Source: Streptomyces sp. G-G2
GTDB taxonomy: Bacteria; Actinomycetota; Actinomycetes; Streptomycetales; Streptomycetaceae
Assembly (NCBI RefSeq): GCF_030063135.1
Contig: NZ_JASISO010000049.1
Span: 1 to 62,862 of the forward strand
Direction of reading: 5' to 3'
DNA length: 62,862 bases
The position numbers and the translations under genes were made by a program. How positions within the stretch are numbered: position 1 is the first letter of the stretch; every line of letters begins with the position of its first letter. Shown here piece after piece: positions 23,998-32,681 of the stretch. The notes under the pieces are model-generated. The model saw only the letters and a program-made list of their open reading frames with translations. It ran no database searches and was not told where the DNA came from.

Positions 23998-25323
23998 ATG
24001 GCGGTTCCCGAGACGACGAACGAGCAGCGCGCCGAGCAGATACTCGACGTGTTCGACACCGCGTTCGGTGAGCTGCTCGCCGCCGACCCCGCTGCCTTCC
24101 AGGTCAAGTTCCGCAAGATGGCGGCCTCGGCCTTCGCCTTCTACCGGGGCACGGCCTGTCTCTTCTACGCCGACCTGGAGCGGGACCGGCACGGCGGTCC
24201 GTACCTGGACGAGCGCACGGGCCGGGTCTGGATCCACGGCGACCTGCACGCCGAGAACTTCGGCACCTACATGGACTCCAACGGTCGCCTGATCTTCAAT
24301 GTGAACGACTTCGACGAGGCGTACGTCGGCCCCTTCACCTGGGACCTCAAGCGCTTCACGGCCTCGGTGGCCCTGATCGGCTACACCAAGGCGCTCAGCG
24401 ACGAGCAGATCAGCGGCCTGGTGCGGACGTACGCCGCCGCCTACCGGGAGCGGATCCAGGCGCTGGCCACGGGCGCCAAGAACGACGAGGTGCCCTCCTT
24501 CACGCTGGACACGGCCGACGGCCCACTGCTGGGCGCGCTGCGCGCGGCCCGGGCGCGCACCCGGTTCTCGCTGCTGGACTCGATGACCGAGATCCGCGAC
24601 TTCGAGCGGCGCTTCACCGAGGGTGACGGGGCGATCGAGCTGGACGCGGCGACCCGCTACAAGGTTCTGGCCGCCTTCGACGGCTACCTGGAGACCCTGC
24701 CGGAGGAGTCGCTGGTGCGTCCGGACTCCTACCGGGTCAAGGACGTGGTCGGCCGCCGGGGCGTGGGCATCGGCTCGGCGGGCCTGCCCTCGTACAACAT
24801 CCTGCTGGAGGGGCACAGCGACGCCCTGGAGAACGACGTCGTGATCTACCTCAAGCAGGCGCAGACCCCGGCGGTGTCCCGGCACATCACCGACGGGGCG
24901 GTGCGGGACTACTTCCTGCACGAGGGCCACCGCACGGTGATCTCCCAGCGCGCGCTCCAGGCGCACGCGGACCCGTGGCTGGGCTGGACGGAGCTGGACG
25001 GGTCGGGGCAGCTGGTCGCCGAGGTCTCGCCGTACGCGGTGGACCTGGACTGGTCGGACATCGACGACCCGGGGGAGATCGCGGCCGTGGTCGCGGACCT
25101 GGGGCGGGCGACGGCGACCATGCACGCGGCGGCCGACGCGGCCGAGAGCGGGCAGTCGCTGGTGCCGTTCTCCACCGAGCGGGCCATCGACGCGGCGATC
25201 GCGGCAGACGAGGAGGGCTTCGCGGAGCTGCTGGTCGATTTCGCGCACGTCTACGGGGCCCGGGCGCGCGCCGACCACCAGATCTTCGTGGACCTGTTCC
25301 GCAATGGGCGGATTACCTCCTAA
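23998..25323 (+). CDS. DUF2252 protein (kinase-like fold)
   Basis: 441 aa from the ATG at 23998; the open frame reaches back across dnaE antisense, but CTGGAGGCACCCGCC gives a ribosome site only here. DUF2252 hallmarks are FYRGTACLFYADL, VWIHGDLHAENFGTY (a Brenner-like HGDxHxxN motif of aminoglycoside-kinase folds) and NVNDFDEAYVGPFTWDLKR. That pair resembles the catalytic and metal-binding Asp residues of APH/choline kinases, so a phosphotransferase activity is possible but untested. It diverges from dnaE with a 204-bp spacer. Confidence 0.9.
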   Translation: MAVPETTNEQRAEQILDVFDTAFGELLAADPAAFQVKFRKMAASAFAFYRGTACLFYADLERDRHGGPYLDERTGRVWIHGDLHAENFGTYMDSNGRLIFNVNDFDEAYVGPFTWDLKRFTASVALIGYTKALSDEQISGLVRTYAAAYRERIQALATGAKNDEVPSFTLDTADGPLLGALRAARARTRFSLLDSMTEIRDFERRFTEGDGAIELDAATRYKVLAAFDGYLETLPEESLVRPDSYRVKDVVGRRGVGIGSAGLPSYNILLEGHSDALENDVVIYLKQAQTPAVSRHITDGAVRDYFLHEGHRTVISQRALQAHADPWLGWTELDGSGQLVAEVSPYAVDLDWSDIDDPGEIAAVVADLGRATATMHAAADAAESGQSLVPFSTERAIDAAIAADEEGFAELLVDFAHVYGARARADHQIFVDLFRNGRITS

Positions 25324-25370
25324 AAGTCGGTTTATGTGCGCGGGGCCAAAGATCCCGCGCACAGGGACCC

Positions 25371-26078
25371 ATGGCACACTCGGCCGCGATGGACATATCA
25401 GAGGCAGGGCTCCGGGGGCTGCGGGCCGCGCTGTTCAGCGCGCTCGTCGTGCTGCTCTCGGCGGGCTCGCACGTCCTGATGTCCCGGGTACCGCTGCCCC
25501 CCGCCCTGCTGGCCGGGTCCTTCGCCGGGGTCTTCGCCCTGGCCTTCGTGCTGGCCGGGCGCGAACGCGGCTTCGGCGCCATCGCCGGGCTGCTGGTCCC
25601 GCTGGAGCTGGCCGCCGATACGGCCTTCACCGCGGCCCAGCACTTCTGCTACGGCCCCGCGGGCGGTCCGGTCGCCGGTCCGCTGCGCGCGCTCGGGCTC
25701 GCCGAGCTGTGCGGGGGGACCCCGGTGGGCGGATCGCTCACCCAGGTCGCCGGGCGCGCCGCCGACCCCGCCGTACTGCTCGCCTCCCCCGGGCCCTGGA
25801 CGCCCTGGCTGCTGCTCGGGGCGCACGTCTCGGTCGGCCTGGCGGCCGCGCTGTGGCTGCGGCGCGGGGAGCGGGCGCTGGGGCAGTTGCTGCGGGTGGT
25901 GGCCGTCCGCGCCTTCCGGCCGCTGCTGCTGGCCGCCGCCTCGGCCGTCACGGCCCCGGGGCCGGCGCCGTCCGCGCCGCGGGCGGCACTCCTGGGCCCG
26001 GGGGCCCGTACGCGCTTCCCCGTGCACTCCGTGGGACGGAGGGGACCGCCGCGTCCGGCGCCGCTCTTCGGCGTCTGA
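25371..26078 (+). CDS. Hypothetical membrane protein
   Basis: 235 aa from the ATG at 25371 (ACAGGGACCC upstream); an ATG at 25389 is an alternative. Hydrophobic segments lie at about residues 20-38, 42-62, 68-85, 145-163 and 185-202. A short segment AAQHFCYGP holds His and Cys that could bind metal. The C-terminus is a Pro/Arg-rich tail. I do not recognise the family. It lies 47 bp after the DUF2252 gene and 46 bp before the thioredoxin-like gene, all plus strand. Confidence 0.7.
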   Translation: MAHSAAMDISEAGLRGLRAALFSALVVLLSAGSHVLMSRVPLPPALLAGSFAGVFALAFVLAGRERGFGAIAGLLVPLELAADTAFTAAQHFCYGPAGGPVAGPLRALGLAELCGGTPVGGSLTQVAGRAADPAVLLASPGPWTPWLLLGAHVSVGLAAALWLRRGERALGQLLRVVAVRAFRPLLLAAASAVTAPGPAPSAPRAALLGPGARTRFPVHSVGRRGPPRPAPLFGV

Positions 26079-26124
26079 CGCACCGCGTCCCCCATCCGAC
26101 CCGCGACACCCCACGGAGTACCCC

Positions 26125-26919
26125 ATGAGTTCCCGCAACAGCCAGGCCAACAAGGCAGCCGCCCGCGAGAAGCTGCGCGCCGAGCGCGAACGCCAGGCGA
26201 AGAAGGACAAGGCCCGCCGCCAGGTCATCGTGGCGGGCGCGGTCGTCGCCGCCCTCGCACTGGCGGGCGGCATCGGCTACCTGGTGGTCCAGAACACCAA
26301 GCCCACCGCCTGGGAGGCCGCGGCCACGGCCACCCTCGTCAAGCCGAAGAACACCACCGGCGACAACGGCACGACCGTCGTCATCGGCAAGGCGGACGCG
26401 AAGAAGACCCTGGAGCTGTACGAGGACTCGCGCTGCCCGGCCTGCGCCCAGTTCGAGCAGACCGTCGGCGACCAGGTGAAGAAGGACATCGACGCGGGCA
26501 AGTTCAAGCTCCAGTACTTCGGCGCGACCTTCATCGACAACGCCTCCTCCGGCGTCGGCTCGAAGAACGCGCTGAGCGCGCTGGGCGCGGCGCTCGACGT
26601 CAGCCCGGAGGCGTTCCTGGAGTACAAGGCGGCGCTGTACTCGACGGCGAACCACCCCGACGAGCGCGACGACGCCTTCGCCAAGGACGCGGCCCTGCTG
26701 AAGGTCGCGGACCAGGTAGCGGCCCTCAAGGGCAACGCGGCCTTCAAGAAGGCGGTCGAGGACGGCACCTACGACCGGTGGGCGCTGGAGATGTCGAAGG
26801 CGTTCAACACGTCCGGCGTGACGGGCACCCCGACGCTGAAGATGGACGGCAAGAAGATCGAGACGCCGCAGACGCTGGAGGCGTACAACACGGCGCTCGA
26901 CGCGGCCCTGAAGGGCTGA
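26125..26919 (+). CDS. DsbA-like membrane-anchored thioredoxin-fold protein
   Basis: 264 aa. A Lys/Arg/Ala-rich cytosolic N-terminus (residues 1-33) precedes a single membrane anchor (VIVAGAVVAALALAGGIGYLVV, about 34-56), so the domain faces outside. The DsbA fold follows: LELYEDSRCPACAQFEQTVG has a CPAC redox motif with the canonical phenylalanine-free entry, and VTGTPTLKMDGKKI carries the cis-Pro loop (GTPT). A role in extracytoplasmic disulfide chemistry is likely. It is followed by two tandem hairpins. Confidence 0.92.
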   Translation: MSSRNSQANKAAAREKLRAERERQAKKDKARRQVIVAGAVVAALALAGGIGYLVVQNTKPTAWEAAATATLVKPKNTTGDNGTTVVIGKADAKKTLELYEDSRCPACAQFEQTVGDQVKKDIDAGKFKLQYFGATFIDNASSGVGSKNALSALGAALDVSPEAFLEYKAALYSTANHPDERDDAFAKDAALLKVADQVAALKGNAAFKKAVEDGTYDRWALEMSKAFNTSGVTGTPTLKMDGKKIETPQTLEAYNTALDAALKG

Positions 26920-26952
26920 TCGCGGCCGGTTCGCCGGCGAGGCGTCACGGGG

Positions 26953-27018
26953 GGCGGACTCCCGGAGTTCGCCTGCCAGGCGTCACGGGGCGGGCGGACT
27001 CCGCGAGTTCGCCCGCCC
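26953..27018 (+). terminator. Two tandem hairpins from a duplicated 40-bp unit
   Basis: A unit of about 40 bp beginning GGCGTCACGGGG is present twice (26941 and 26980 on). Each copy folds: 26953-26961 with 26965-26973 (9-bp arms, 3-nt loop) and 26988-27001 with 27005-27018 (14-bp arms, 3-nt loop, one G-T). The second is very stable and is followed by TT. They end the thioredoxin gene before phoD. Confidence 0.7.
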
Positions 27019-27072
27019 TTCGCCGGTTCGGGGCTGTACCCCTGGCCGTACTGGCCAGTAATCTGACCGCCC

Positions 27073-28761
27073 GTGACCAGTCGACTCCCCTCCCCGTCCC
27101 CGTCCCCGTCCCCCTCACCCTCCGCCGCGCCGCGCCGCCGTACGGTCGTCAGGGCCGCCGCCGGCGCCGCCGCGCTCGCCCCCCTCGCGGCGACGGCCGT
27201 CCTGGGCAGCGCGCCCGCCCGGGCCGCCGAGAACGCGCCCGGCTTCCTGCACGGAGTCGCCTCGGGCGACCCGCTGCCCGACGGGGTCCTGCTCTGGACC
27301 CGCGTCACCCCCACCCCCGGGGCCGTGCCCGGCTCCGGGCTCGGCCCCGACACCCGGGTGGACTGGGAGGTGGCCGAGGACCAGGCCTTCTCCCGGATCA
27401 CCGCGAGCGGCTCCGTCACCGCGAGCGCCGCCACCGACCACACCGTCAAGGCCGATGTGCGGGGGCTGCGCCCGGGGACCGCGTACTGGTACCGGTTCAC
27501 CGCCGGGAGCACCGTCTCCCCGGCCGGGCGCACCCGCACCGCCCCGGCGGACGGGGCCCGGGTGCCCGGCGTCCGCTTCGGCGTGGTGTCCTGCGCGAAC
27601 TGGGAGGCCGGGTACTTCTCCGCCTACCGGCACCTGGCCGCCCGCAGCGACCTGGACGCGGTGCTGCACCTGGGCGACTACATCTACGAGTACCGGACCG
27701 GGGGGTACCCGGAGGCGAAGTACGTGGTCCGCCCGCACGCGCCGACGCACGAGATCCTCACCCTCGCCGACTACCGCACGCGGCACGGAAAGTACAAGAC
27801 GGACGCGGACCTGCGGGAGCTGCACGCGGCCCACCCGATGGTCGCGATCTGGGACGACCACGAGTTCGCGAACGACGCCTGGTCGGGCGGCGCCGAGAAC
27901 CACACCCCGGGCCCCGAGGGCGACTGGGCGGCCCGCGCCGCCGCCGCGAAGCAGGCGTACTTCGAGTGGATGCCGGTACGCGCCTCCACCGAGGGCACGG
28001 TCTACCGGCGACTGCGCTTCGGCAGCCTCGTCGACCTGCTCCTGCTGGACCTGCGCACCTTCCGCTCGCAGCAGGCCACCGTCGGCGGCGGCACGGTGGA
28101 CGACCCCGACCGCACCATCACCGGCCGGATCCAGCTGGACTGGCTCAAGTCCGGCCTGGCCTCCTCGCAGGCGGCCTGGAAGCTGGTCGGCACCTCGGTG
28201 ATGATCTCGCCGGTGGCCTTCGGCTCGCTCCCGGCGCACCTGCTGGAACCGCTGGCGGGACTGCTGGGGCTGCCCAAGGGCGGCCTGGCCGTCAATGTCG
28301 ACCAGTGGGACGGGTACACGGACGACCGGGCCGAGCTGCTGGGGCACCTGACCGGGCAGAACATCAAGAACACCGTGTTCCTGACCGGTGACATCCACAT
28401 GGCGTGGGCCAATGACGTCCCGGTGACGGCCGCCACGTACCCCTTCTCGCGGTCCGCGGCCGTCGAGTTCGTGGTGACCTCGGTGACCTCGGACAACGTC
28501 GACGACATCCTGCACGTCCCGGCCGACACCGCCTCACTGGTGGCCGAGACGGCCGTCAAGGCCGCCAACCGCCATGTGAAGTGGCTGGACATGGACGCTC
28601 ACGGGTACGGGGTCCTGGACGTGACGGCCGAGCGCTCGCAGATGGACTACTACGTGATCTCGGACAAGACCCAGCAGAACGCCACGTCGTCCTGGGAGCG
28701 GTCGTACCGGACCTTGAACGGTACCCAGAAGGTGGAGCGGGCAGACCAGCCCGTTCGCTGA
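27073..28761 (+). CDS. phoD: PhoD family alkaline phosphatase
   Basis: 562 aa from a GTG at 27073. The signal region is a Ser-Pro repeat followed by twin arginines (APRRRTVVRAAAGAAALAPL) and an AxA site (APARA), so Tat export is likely. PhoD motifs are GVASGDPLPDGVLLWTRVTP, FGVVSCANWEAGYFSAYRHLA, VLHLGDYIYEY, AIWDDHEFANDAW and VFLTGDIHMAWANDV, which hold the Ca/Fe ligands (Asp, Tyr, Asn, His). It is a secreted phosphodiester/monoester hydrolase for phosphate supply. No clear PHO box was seen just upstream. Confidence 0.96.
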   Translation: MTSRLPSPSPSPSPSPSAAPRRRTVVRAAAGAAALAPLAATAVLGSAPARAAENAPGFLHGVASGDPLPDGVLLWTRVTPTPGAVPGSGLGPDTRVDWEVAEDQAFSRITASGSVTASAATDHTVKADVRGLRPGTAYWYRFTAGSTVSPAGRTRTAPADGARVPGVRFGVVSCANWEAGYFSAYRHLAARSDLDAVLHLGDYIYEYRTGGYPEAKYVVRPHAPTHEILTLADYRTRHGKYKTDADLRELHAAHPMVAIWDDHEFANDAWSGGAENHTPGPEGDWAARAAAAKQAYFEWMPVRASTEGTVYRRLRFGSLVDLLLLDLRTFRSQQATVGGGTVDDPDRTITGRIQLDWLKSGLASSQAAWKLVGTSVMISPVAFGSLPAHLLEPLAGLLGLPKGGLAVNVDQWDGYTDDRAELLGHLTGQNIKNTVFLTGDIHMAWANDVPVTAATYPFSRSAAVEFVVTSVTSDNVDDILHVPADTASLVAETAVKAANRHVKWLDMDAHGYGVLDVTAERSQMDYYVISDKTQQNATSSWERSYRTLNGTQKVERADQPVR

Positions 28762-28781
28762 CGTACCGTCAATTGTCCTGC

Positions 28782-28820
28782 GGGCGGGGGTTTTAGGCCA
28801 TACCACGAAGGCCCCCGCCC
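28782..28820 (+). terminator. Terminator after phoD
   Basis: GGGCGGGGG at 28782-28790 pairs with CCCCCGCCC at 28812-28820, enclosing a 21-base loop with a further small GGCC pairing. It lies 21 bp after the phoD stop. Confidence 0.55.
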
Positions 28821-28853
28821 CCCGCGGACAACAAAATCTTTTGCTTTCAAGCA

Positions 28854-28884
28854 TTGACCTGAATGTGACATGCACACGTAAGCT
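28854..28884 (+). promoter_or_regulatory. Possible sigma-HrdB-like promoter of the M43 protease gene
   Basis: TTGACC at 28854-28859 and TAAGCT at 28879-28884 lie in an unusually A+T-rich patch, 19 bp apart. The spacing is 1-2 bp longer than ideal, so this is a tentative call. The start codon is 55 bp downstream. Confidence 0.35.
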
Positions 28885-28938
28885 GCGCGCCAGCGTGAGG
28901 AAATCCCTCCGCCCCCACCACGCTCGCGAGGAGCCAAC

Positions 28939-29958
28939 GTGCGCGCTGTCGCCCGCATATCCCCCCTTCTCCGCCGCCGCCTCATGGGAACGGCCGTCCT
29001 GGCCGGAACCCTGGCCCTGGCCCCGCTGACCGCCCCCACCTCGGTCGCCGCCGCCTCCGCCCCCAAGACCCCCGCCGAGGTCTGCGCCAACCAGGCCTCC
29101 GGGTCCGGCGCCGCCGCCAACGCCCGGGTGGCGCGCCCGCAGTCACAGCACGCGGCCGACCCCAACGAGATCTCGGACGGCCAGGTCAAGGCCATGGACG
29201 CCGACCTGAAGTCGAAGCTCGGCCTGGCCGCCGCCACCGCCAGAGCGCAGCAGCTCGACGGCCTGCGCGCCGGAGCCGTCGCCGCGACGACGCCCATCCC
29301 GGTCTACGTGCACGTCATCACCAGCGGCACCGCGGGCAAGCTGACGGCCGCCCAGGTCAACAGCCAGATCTCGGTGCTGAACAACGCCTACGCGGGCCAG
29401 GGCAGCGGCAACGTCAACTCCGGCTTCCAGTTCTCCCTGGCCGGGACCGACTACACCGACAACGCCACCTGGTACACCGTCTCGGACGGCACAAAGGCCG
29501 AGAAGGACATGAAGAACGCCCTGCGCAAGGGCGGCAAGAACGCGCTGAACCTCTACACCGCCAACCTGGGCGGCGGCCTGCTCGGCTGGGCCACCTTCCC
29601 CAGCTCCTACGCCTCCCAGCCCACGATGGACGGCGTGGTCATCCTCAACAGCTCGATCCCCGGCGGCTCCGCCACCAACTACAACCAGGGCGACACCGCC
29701 ACCCACGAGGTCGGCCACTGGCTGGGGCTCTACCACACCTTCCAGGGCGGCTGCACGGGCAGCGGTGACTCGGTCTCCGACACCCCGGCCGAGTCCAGTG
29801 CCGCGTTCGAGTGCCCGACCGGCCGCGACACCTGCGGCGCGAGCGGGGTGGACCCGATCCACAACTTCATGGACTACACGTACGACTCCTGCATGTACCA
29901 GTTCACCGCGGGTCAGGTCTCCCGCATGAAGAGCATGTGGACCGCTTACCGCGCCTAG
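28939..29958 (+). CDS. Secreted M43-family zinc metalloprotease
   Basis: 339 aa from a GTG at 28939 with a GCGAGGAG ribosome site. An N-terminal signal peptide (RRRLMGTAVLAGTLALAPLTAPTSVAAASA, about residues 14-43) precedes a propeptide. The catalytic site is THEVGHWLGLYHTF (HExxHxxGxxH, about residue 256), followed by the M43/cytophagalysin features SDTPAESS and HNFMDYTYDSCMYQFTAGQVSRM (Met-turn). There are several Cys pairs around the zinc site, as in pappalysin relatives. It is secreted and not linked to its neighbours. An A+T-rich patch upstream suggests a dedicated promoter. Confidence 0.95.
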   Translation: MRAVARISPLLRRRLMGTAVLAGTLALAPLTAPTSVAAASAPKTPAEVCANQASGSGAAANARVARPQSQHAADPNEISDGQVKAMDADLKSKLGLAAATARAQQLDGLRAGAVAATTPIPVYVHVITSGTAGKLTAAQVNSQISVLNNAYAGQGSGNVNSGFQFSLAGTDYTDNATWYTVSDGTKAEKDMKNALRKGGKNALNLYTANLGGGLLGWATFPSSYASQPTMDGVVILNSSIPGGSATNYNQGDTATHEVGHWLGLYHTFQGGCTGSGDSVSDTPAESSAAFECPTGRDTCGASGVDPIHNFMDYTYDSCMYQFTAGQVSRMKSMWTAYRA

Positions 29959-29980
29959 GCCATGGCACTACCCTGGCGCC

Positions 29981-30958
29981 ATGAGCGCGCCGGGGGACGT
30001 GATCGACGGACGGTTCGAGCTGCTTGAACGGCTCGGCAGCGGTGGTATGGGCACGGTCTGGCACGCGCTGGACCGTGCCCTTCACCGCGACGTGGCCATG
30101 AAGGAGGTCCGGCCACCGCCCGGATACGGCCACGGATACGGCCACGGATACGGCGCCGGGCCCGACGGCGGGGAGCCCGCCCGGATCCTGCGGGAGCGGA
30201 TCCTGCGCGAGGCCCGGGCCCAGGCCCGGATCAGCCACCCGCACGTGGTGACCCTGCACCACATCGTCATCGCGGACCCGCACCCCTGGCTGGTGATGGA
30301 GCTGCTGCCCGGCGGGTCCCTCCAGCAGCGCCTCGACCGCGGCCCGCTGGACCCGGCCGAGGCGGCCCGGACCGGCCGCGAGATCCTCGGCGGGCTGCGC
30401 GCCGCGCACGCCGCCGGGATCCACCACCGGGACGTGAAGCCCGCCAACGTCCTGCTGCGCCAGGACGGTTCGGCCGTCCTCACCGACTTCGGCATCGCCG
30501 CCCTGGCCGACGCCGCCCCGCTCACCCTGCCCGGCGAGGTCATCGGCACCCCCGAGTACCTGGCGCCCGAGCGGATCCGGGGCGCCGACCTCGCCGCCTC
30601 CGACCTGTGGTCGCTGGGGGTCCTGCTGTACGTGGCGGTGGAGGGGGTCAGCCCGATGCGCCGGGCCACCACCATGGCCACGCTGGCCGCCGTACTGGAC
30701 GAGCCGGTCCCGGCGCCGCGCCGGGCCGGGGCGCTGGGGCCCGTACTCGCCGAACTCCTGGTCCGTGATCCAGCGGCCCGCCCCGACGCGGCCCGGCTGG
30801 ACGCCCTGCTCGCCCGCGCCGCCTCGGTGGGCGCGGCCCCCACGGATCCCGCACCGCCGCGGCCCGTCTCGCAGCCCGCGCCGCAGAACGCCCCGGGCCG
30901 CCGCTTCGCCCCGCCGGGACCCCTGCCTCCGGCGCCCGCGCCGCGCGGGGCCCCCTAA
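29981..30958 (+). CDS. Serine/threonine protein kinase without membrane anchor
   Basis: 325 aa. The kinase domain covers residues 11-265: glycine loop LGSGGMGTVW, Lys in DVAMKEV, Glu in LREARAQARI, catalytic IHHRDVKPANVLL, DFG in LTDFGIAAL and GTPEYLAPE. All catalytic residues are present. A disordered Pro-rich tail (270-325) follows with no membrane span or PASTA domain, so it is cytosolic. An unusual insert of repeats (GYGHGYGHGYG, 12-bp units) sits between the beta-3 Lys and helix C, and ILRERILREA next to it is also a tandem duplication. Substrates are unknown. Confidence 0.94.
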   Translation: MSAPGDVIDGRFELLERLGSGGMGTVWHALDRALHRDVAMKEVRPPPGYGHGYGHGYGAGPDGGEPARILRERILREARAQARISHPHVVTLHHIVIADPHPWLVMELLPGGSLQQRLDRGPLDPAEAARTGREILGGLRAAHAAGIHHRDVKPANVLLRQDGSAVLTDFGIAALADAAPLTLPGEVIGTPEYLAPERIRGADLAASDLWSLGVLLYVAVEGVSPMRRATTMATLAAVLDEPVPAPRRAGALGPVLAELLVRDPAARPDAARLDALLARAASVGAAPTDPAPPRPVSQPAPQNAPGRRFAPPGPLPPAPAPRGAP

Positions 30959-30984
30959 CGGGCCTGGCCGCCCGGCGCCCGGTT

Positions 30985-31554
30985 CTACAGGCTGTCGAGG
31001 AAGCCCAGGGCCGCGGTCCAGGTCTGGCCGGCGGCCTCCTTGTCGTAGTCGGGGAGGTCCGGGTCGGTGTACAGGTGGCCCGCGCCCGAGTAGCTGTGGA
31101 TCTCGACGTCCGCGCCCGCCCGCCGCATCCGCAGGTACCAGGCGGTCAGCCAGTCGTGCGGCTCGAAGGGGTCCGGGTCCGCGATGTGCAGCTGGACCGG
31201 CAGCTCGTCGACCACCGCGTCGTCGGCGATGTCCGCCGTGCCGTGCAGGAGCAGCAGCCCGCGCGCCTTCGCGTCGGCGAGGGCGAGGTGCTGGGCGACC
31301 GAGCCGCCGAAGGAGAAACCGGCGTAGACCAGGCCGCGGTCCGAGTGGGGGGCCGCCGCCAGGACCGCGCGCTTGAGCAGTTCGTCACGGCCGATCTCGT
31401 CGCGGTGGGCCATGCCCTCCTCGACCGTCGCGAACGTGCGCCCCTCGAAGAGGTCCGGGACGTGCACCTCGTGCCCGGCGGCGCGCAGCCGCTCGGCGGC
31501 GGCGTGCACCGCGGGCCGCAGTCCGTACGTCGAGTGGAAAAGCATGATGTTCAT
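30985..31554 (-). CDS. Dienelactone hydrolase family protein
   Basis: 189 aa from the ATG at 31554 (MNIMLFHSTYGLRP). The alpha/beta-hydrolase shows the nucleophile elbow GFSFGGSVAQH (Ser rather than the Cys of classical dienelactone hydrolase), an acidic residue in HIADPDPFEPHDW and the His in YSGAGHLYTD. Length and the DKEAAGQTW C-terminal region fit the small DLH family. The substrate is unknown. It is convergent with the kinase gene and divergent from the MscS gene. Confidence 0.9.
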   Translation of the reverse strand: MNIMLFHSTYGLRPAVHAAAERLRAAGHEVHVPDLFEGRTFATVEEGMAHRDEIGRDELLKRAVLAAAPHSDRGLVYAGFSFGGSVAQHLALADAKARGLLLLHGTADIADDAVVDELPVQLHIADPDPFEPHDWLTAWYLRMRRAGADVEIHSYSGAGHLYTDPDLPDYDKEAAGQTWTAALGFLDSL

Positions 31555-31622
31555 GAGGCAATCGTGCCAGCTCGGGGGCCTCCCGCCCACGGGAGGCGCA
31601 CGGCCTCCGCTACGGTCTGGGC

Positions 31623-32681
31623 ATGGAGACCGTACTGCGCCCGCTGATCGTCGTCGGCGGCTCGGTCGTGCTCACCCTGTTCGCCGGGTGGCTGCTCGAC
31701 CTGCTGCTGCGCCGGGCCGACGCCCGGCACCGCGAGACCCCGCTGTGGGGTCTGCTGCGGCGCTGCCGCCCGCCGTTCCTGCTGCTGCTGTGCGCGGCCC
31801 TGCTGCGGTCCTCCTACCCGCAGGCCAAGGTGATGGAGGCGTACACGGTCCCCATCGGCCGGGTCCTGGACCTCGTCCTGATCGGGGCGGCGGCCTGGCT
31901 GCTGATCCGGATCGCGACGGCGACCGTGGAGTCGGTGTACGCGCGCTACGCCGCCGGGGCCACCGACGAGGCCCGGGTCCGCCGGGTCCGTACGCAGGTC
32001 ACCCTCATCCAGCGGGCCGTGGCGGCGATGGTCGTGGTGGTGACCGTGGCCGCGATGCTGCTGACCTTCCCGAGGATGCAGGCGGTCGGCGCCTCGATGC
32101 TGGCCTCGGCCGGGGTCGTCGGCATCGTGGCGGGCATCGCCGCGCAGTCCACGCTCGGGAACCTCTTCGCCGGACTCCAGATCGCCTTCGGCGACACCGT
32201 GCGGATCGGGGACACGGTGGTCGTGGACAAGGAGTGGGGGAAGGTCGAGGAGATCACCCTCACCTTCCTGGTGGTGCGGACCTGGGACGAGCGGCGGATC
32301 ACGATGCCGGTGTCGTACTTCACCGGGAAGCCGTACGAGAACTGGTCGCGCGGCGGTGCGGAGATGACCGGGACGGTCTTCCTGCACCTGGACCACCGGG
32401 CGCCGGTCGCCCTGATGCGGGAGAAGCTCCAGGACATCCTGAAGGAGCACCCCGAGTGGGACGGCCGCTCCAGCGGTCTGGTGGTCACGGACACCACCGC
32501 GCACACCATCCAGGTACGGGCCGTGGTCACCGCGAAGAACGCGGACGACATCTGGACCCTGCGGTGCGCGGTCCGGGAGCAGCTGATCACCTGGCTGGCG
32601 GCGGACCACCCGTACGCCCTCCCGCGCATCGCCACCTCACCGGCTTCCGACGCCCCGGGCAGCGCCCCCGCCGAAAGCTAG
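31623..32681 (+). CDS. MscS-type mechanosensitive channel
   Basis: 352 aa. There are four N-terminal membrane spans; the pore span is GASMLASAGVVGIVAGIAAQSTLGNLFAGLQIAF, with the Ala/Gly packing typical of MscS TM3. It is followed by the beta domain VRIGDTVVVDKEWGKVEEITLTFLVVRTWDERRITMPVSYF. It should act as an osmotic release valve in the cytoplasmic membrane. Its last 45 bp overlap the 3' end of the histidine kinase gene on the other strand. Confidence 0.95.
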   Translation: METVLRPLIVVGGSVVLTLFAGWLLDLLLRRADARHRETPLWGLLRRCRPPFLLLLCAALLRSSYPQAKVMEAYTVPIGRVLDLVLIGAAAWLLIRIATATVESVYARYAAGATDEARVRRVRTQVTLIQRAVAAMVVVVTVAAMLLTFPRMQAVGASMLASAGVVGIVAGIAAQSTLGNLFAGLQIAFGDTVRIGDTVVVDKEWGKVEEITLTFLVVRTWDERRITMPVSYFTGKPYENWSRGGAEMTGTVFLHLDHRAPVALMREKLQDILKEHPEWDGRSSGLVVTDTTAHTIQVRAVVTAKNADDIWTLRCAVREQLITWLAADHPYALPRIATSPASDAPGSAPAES

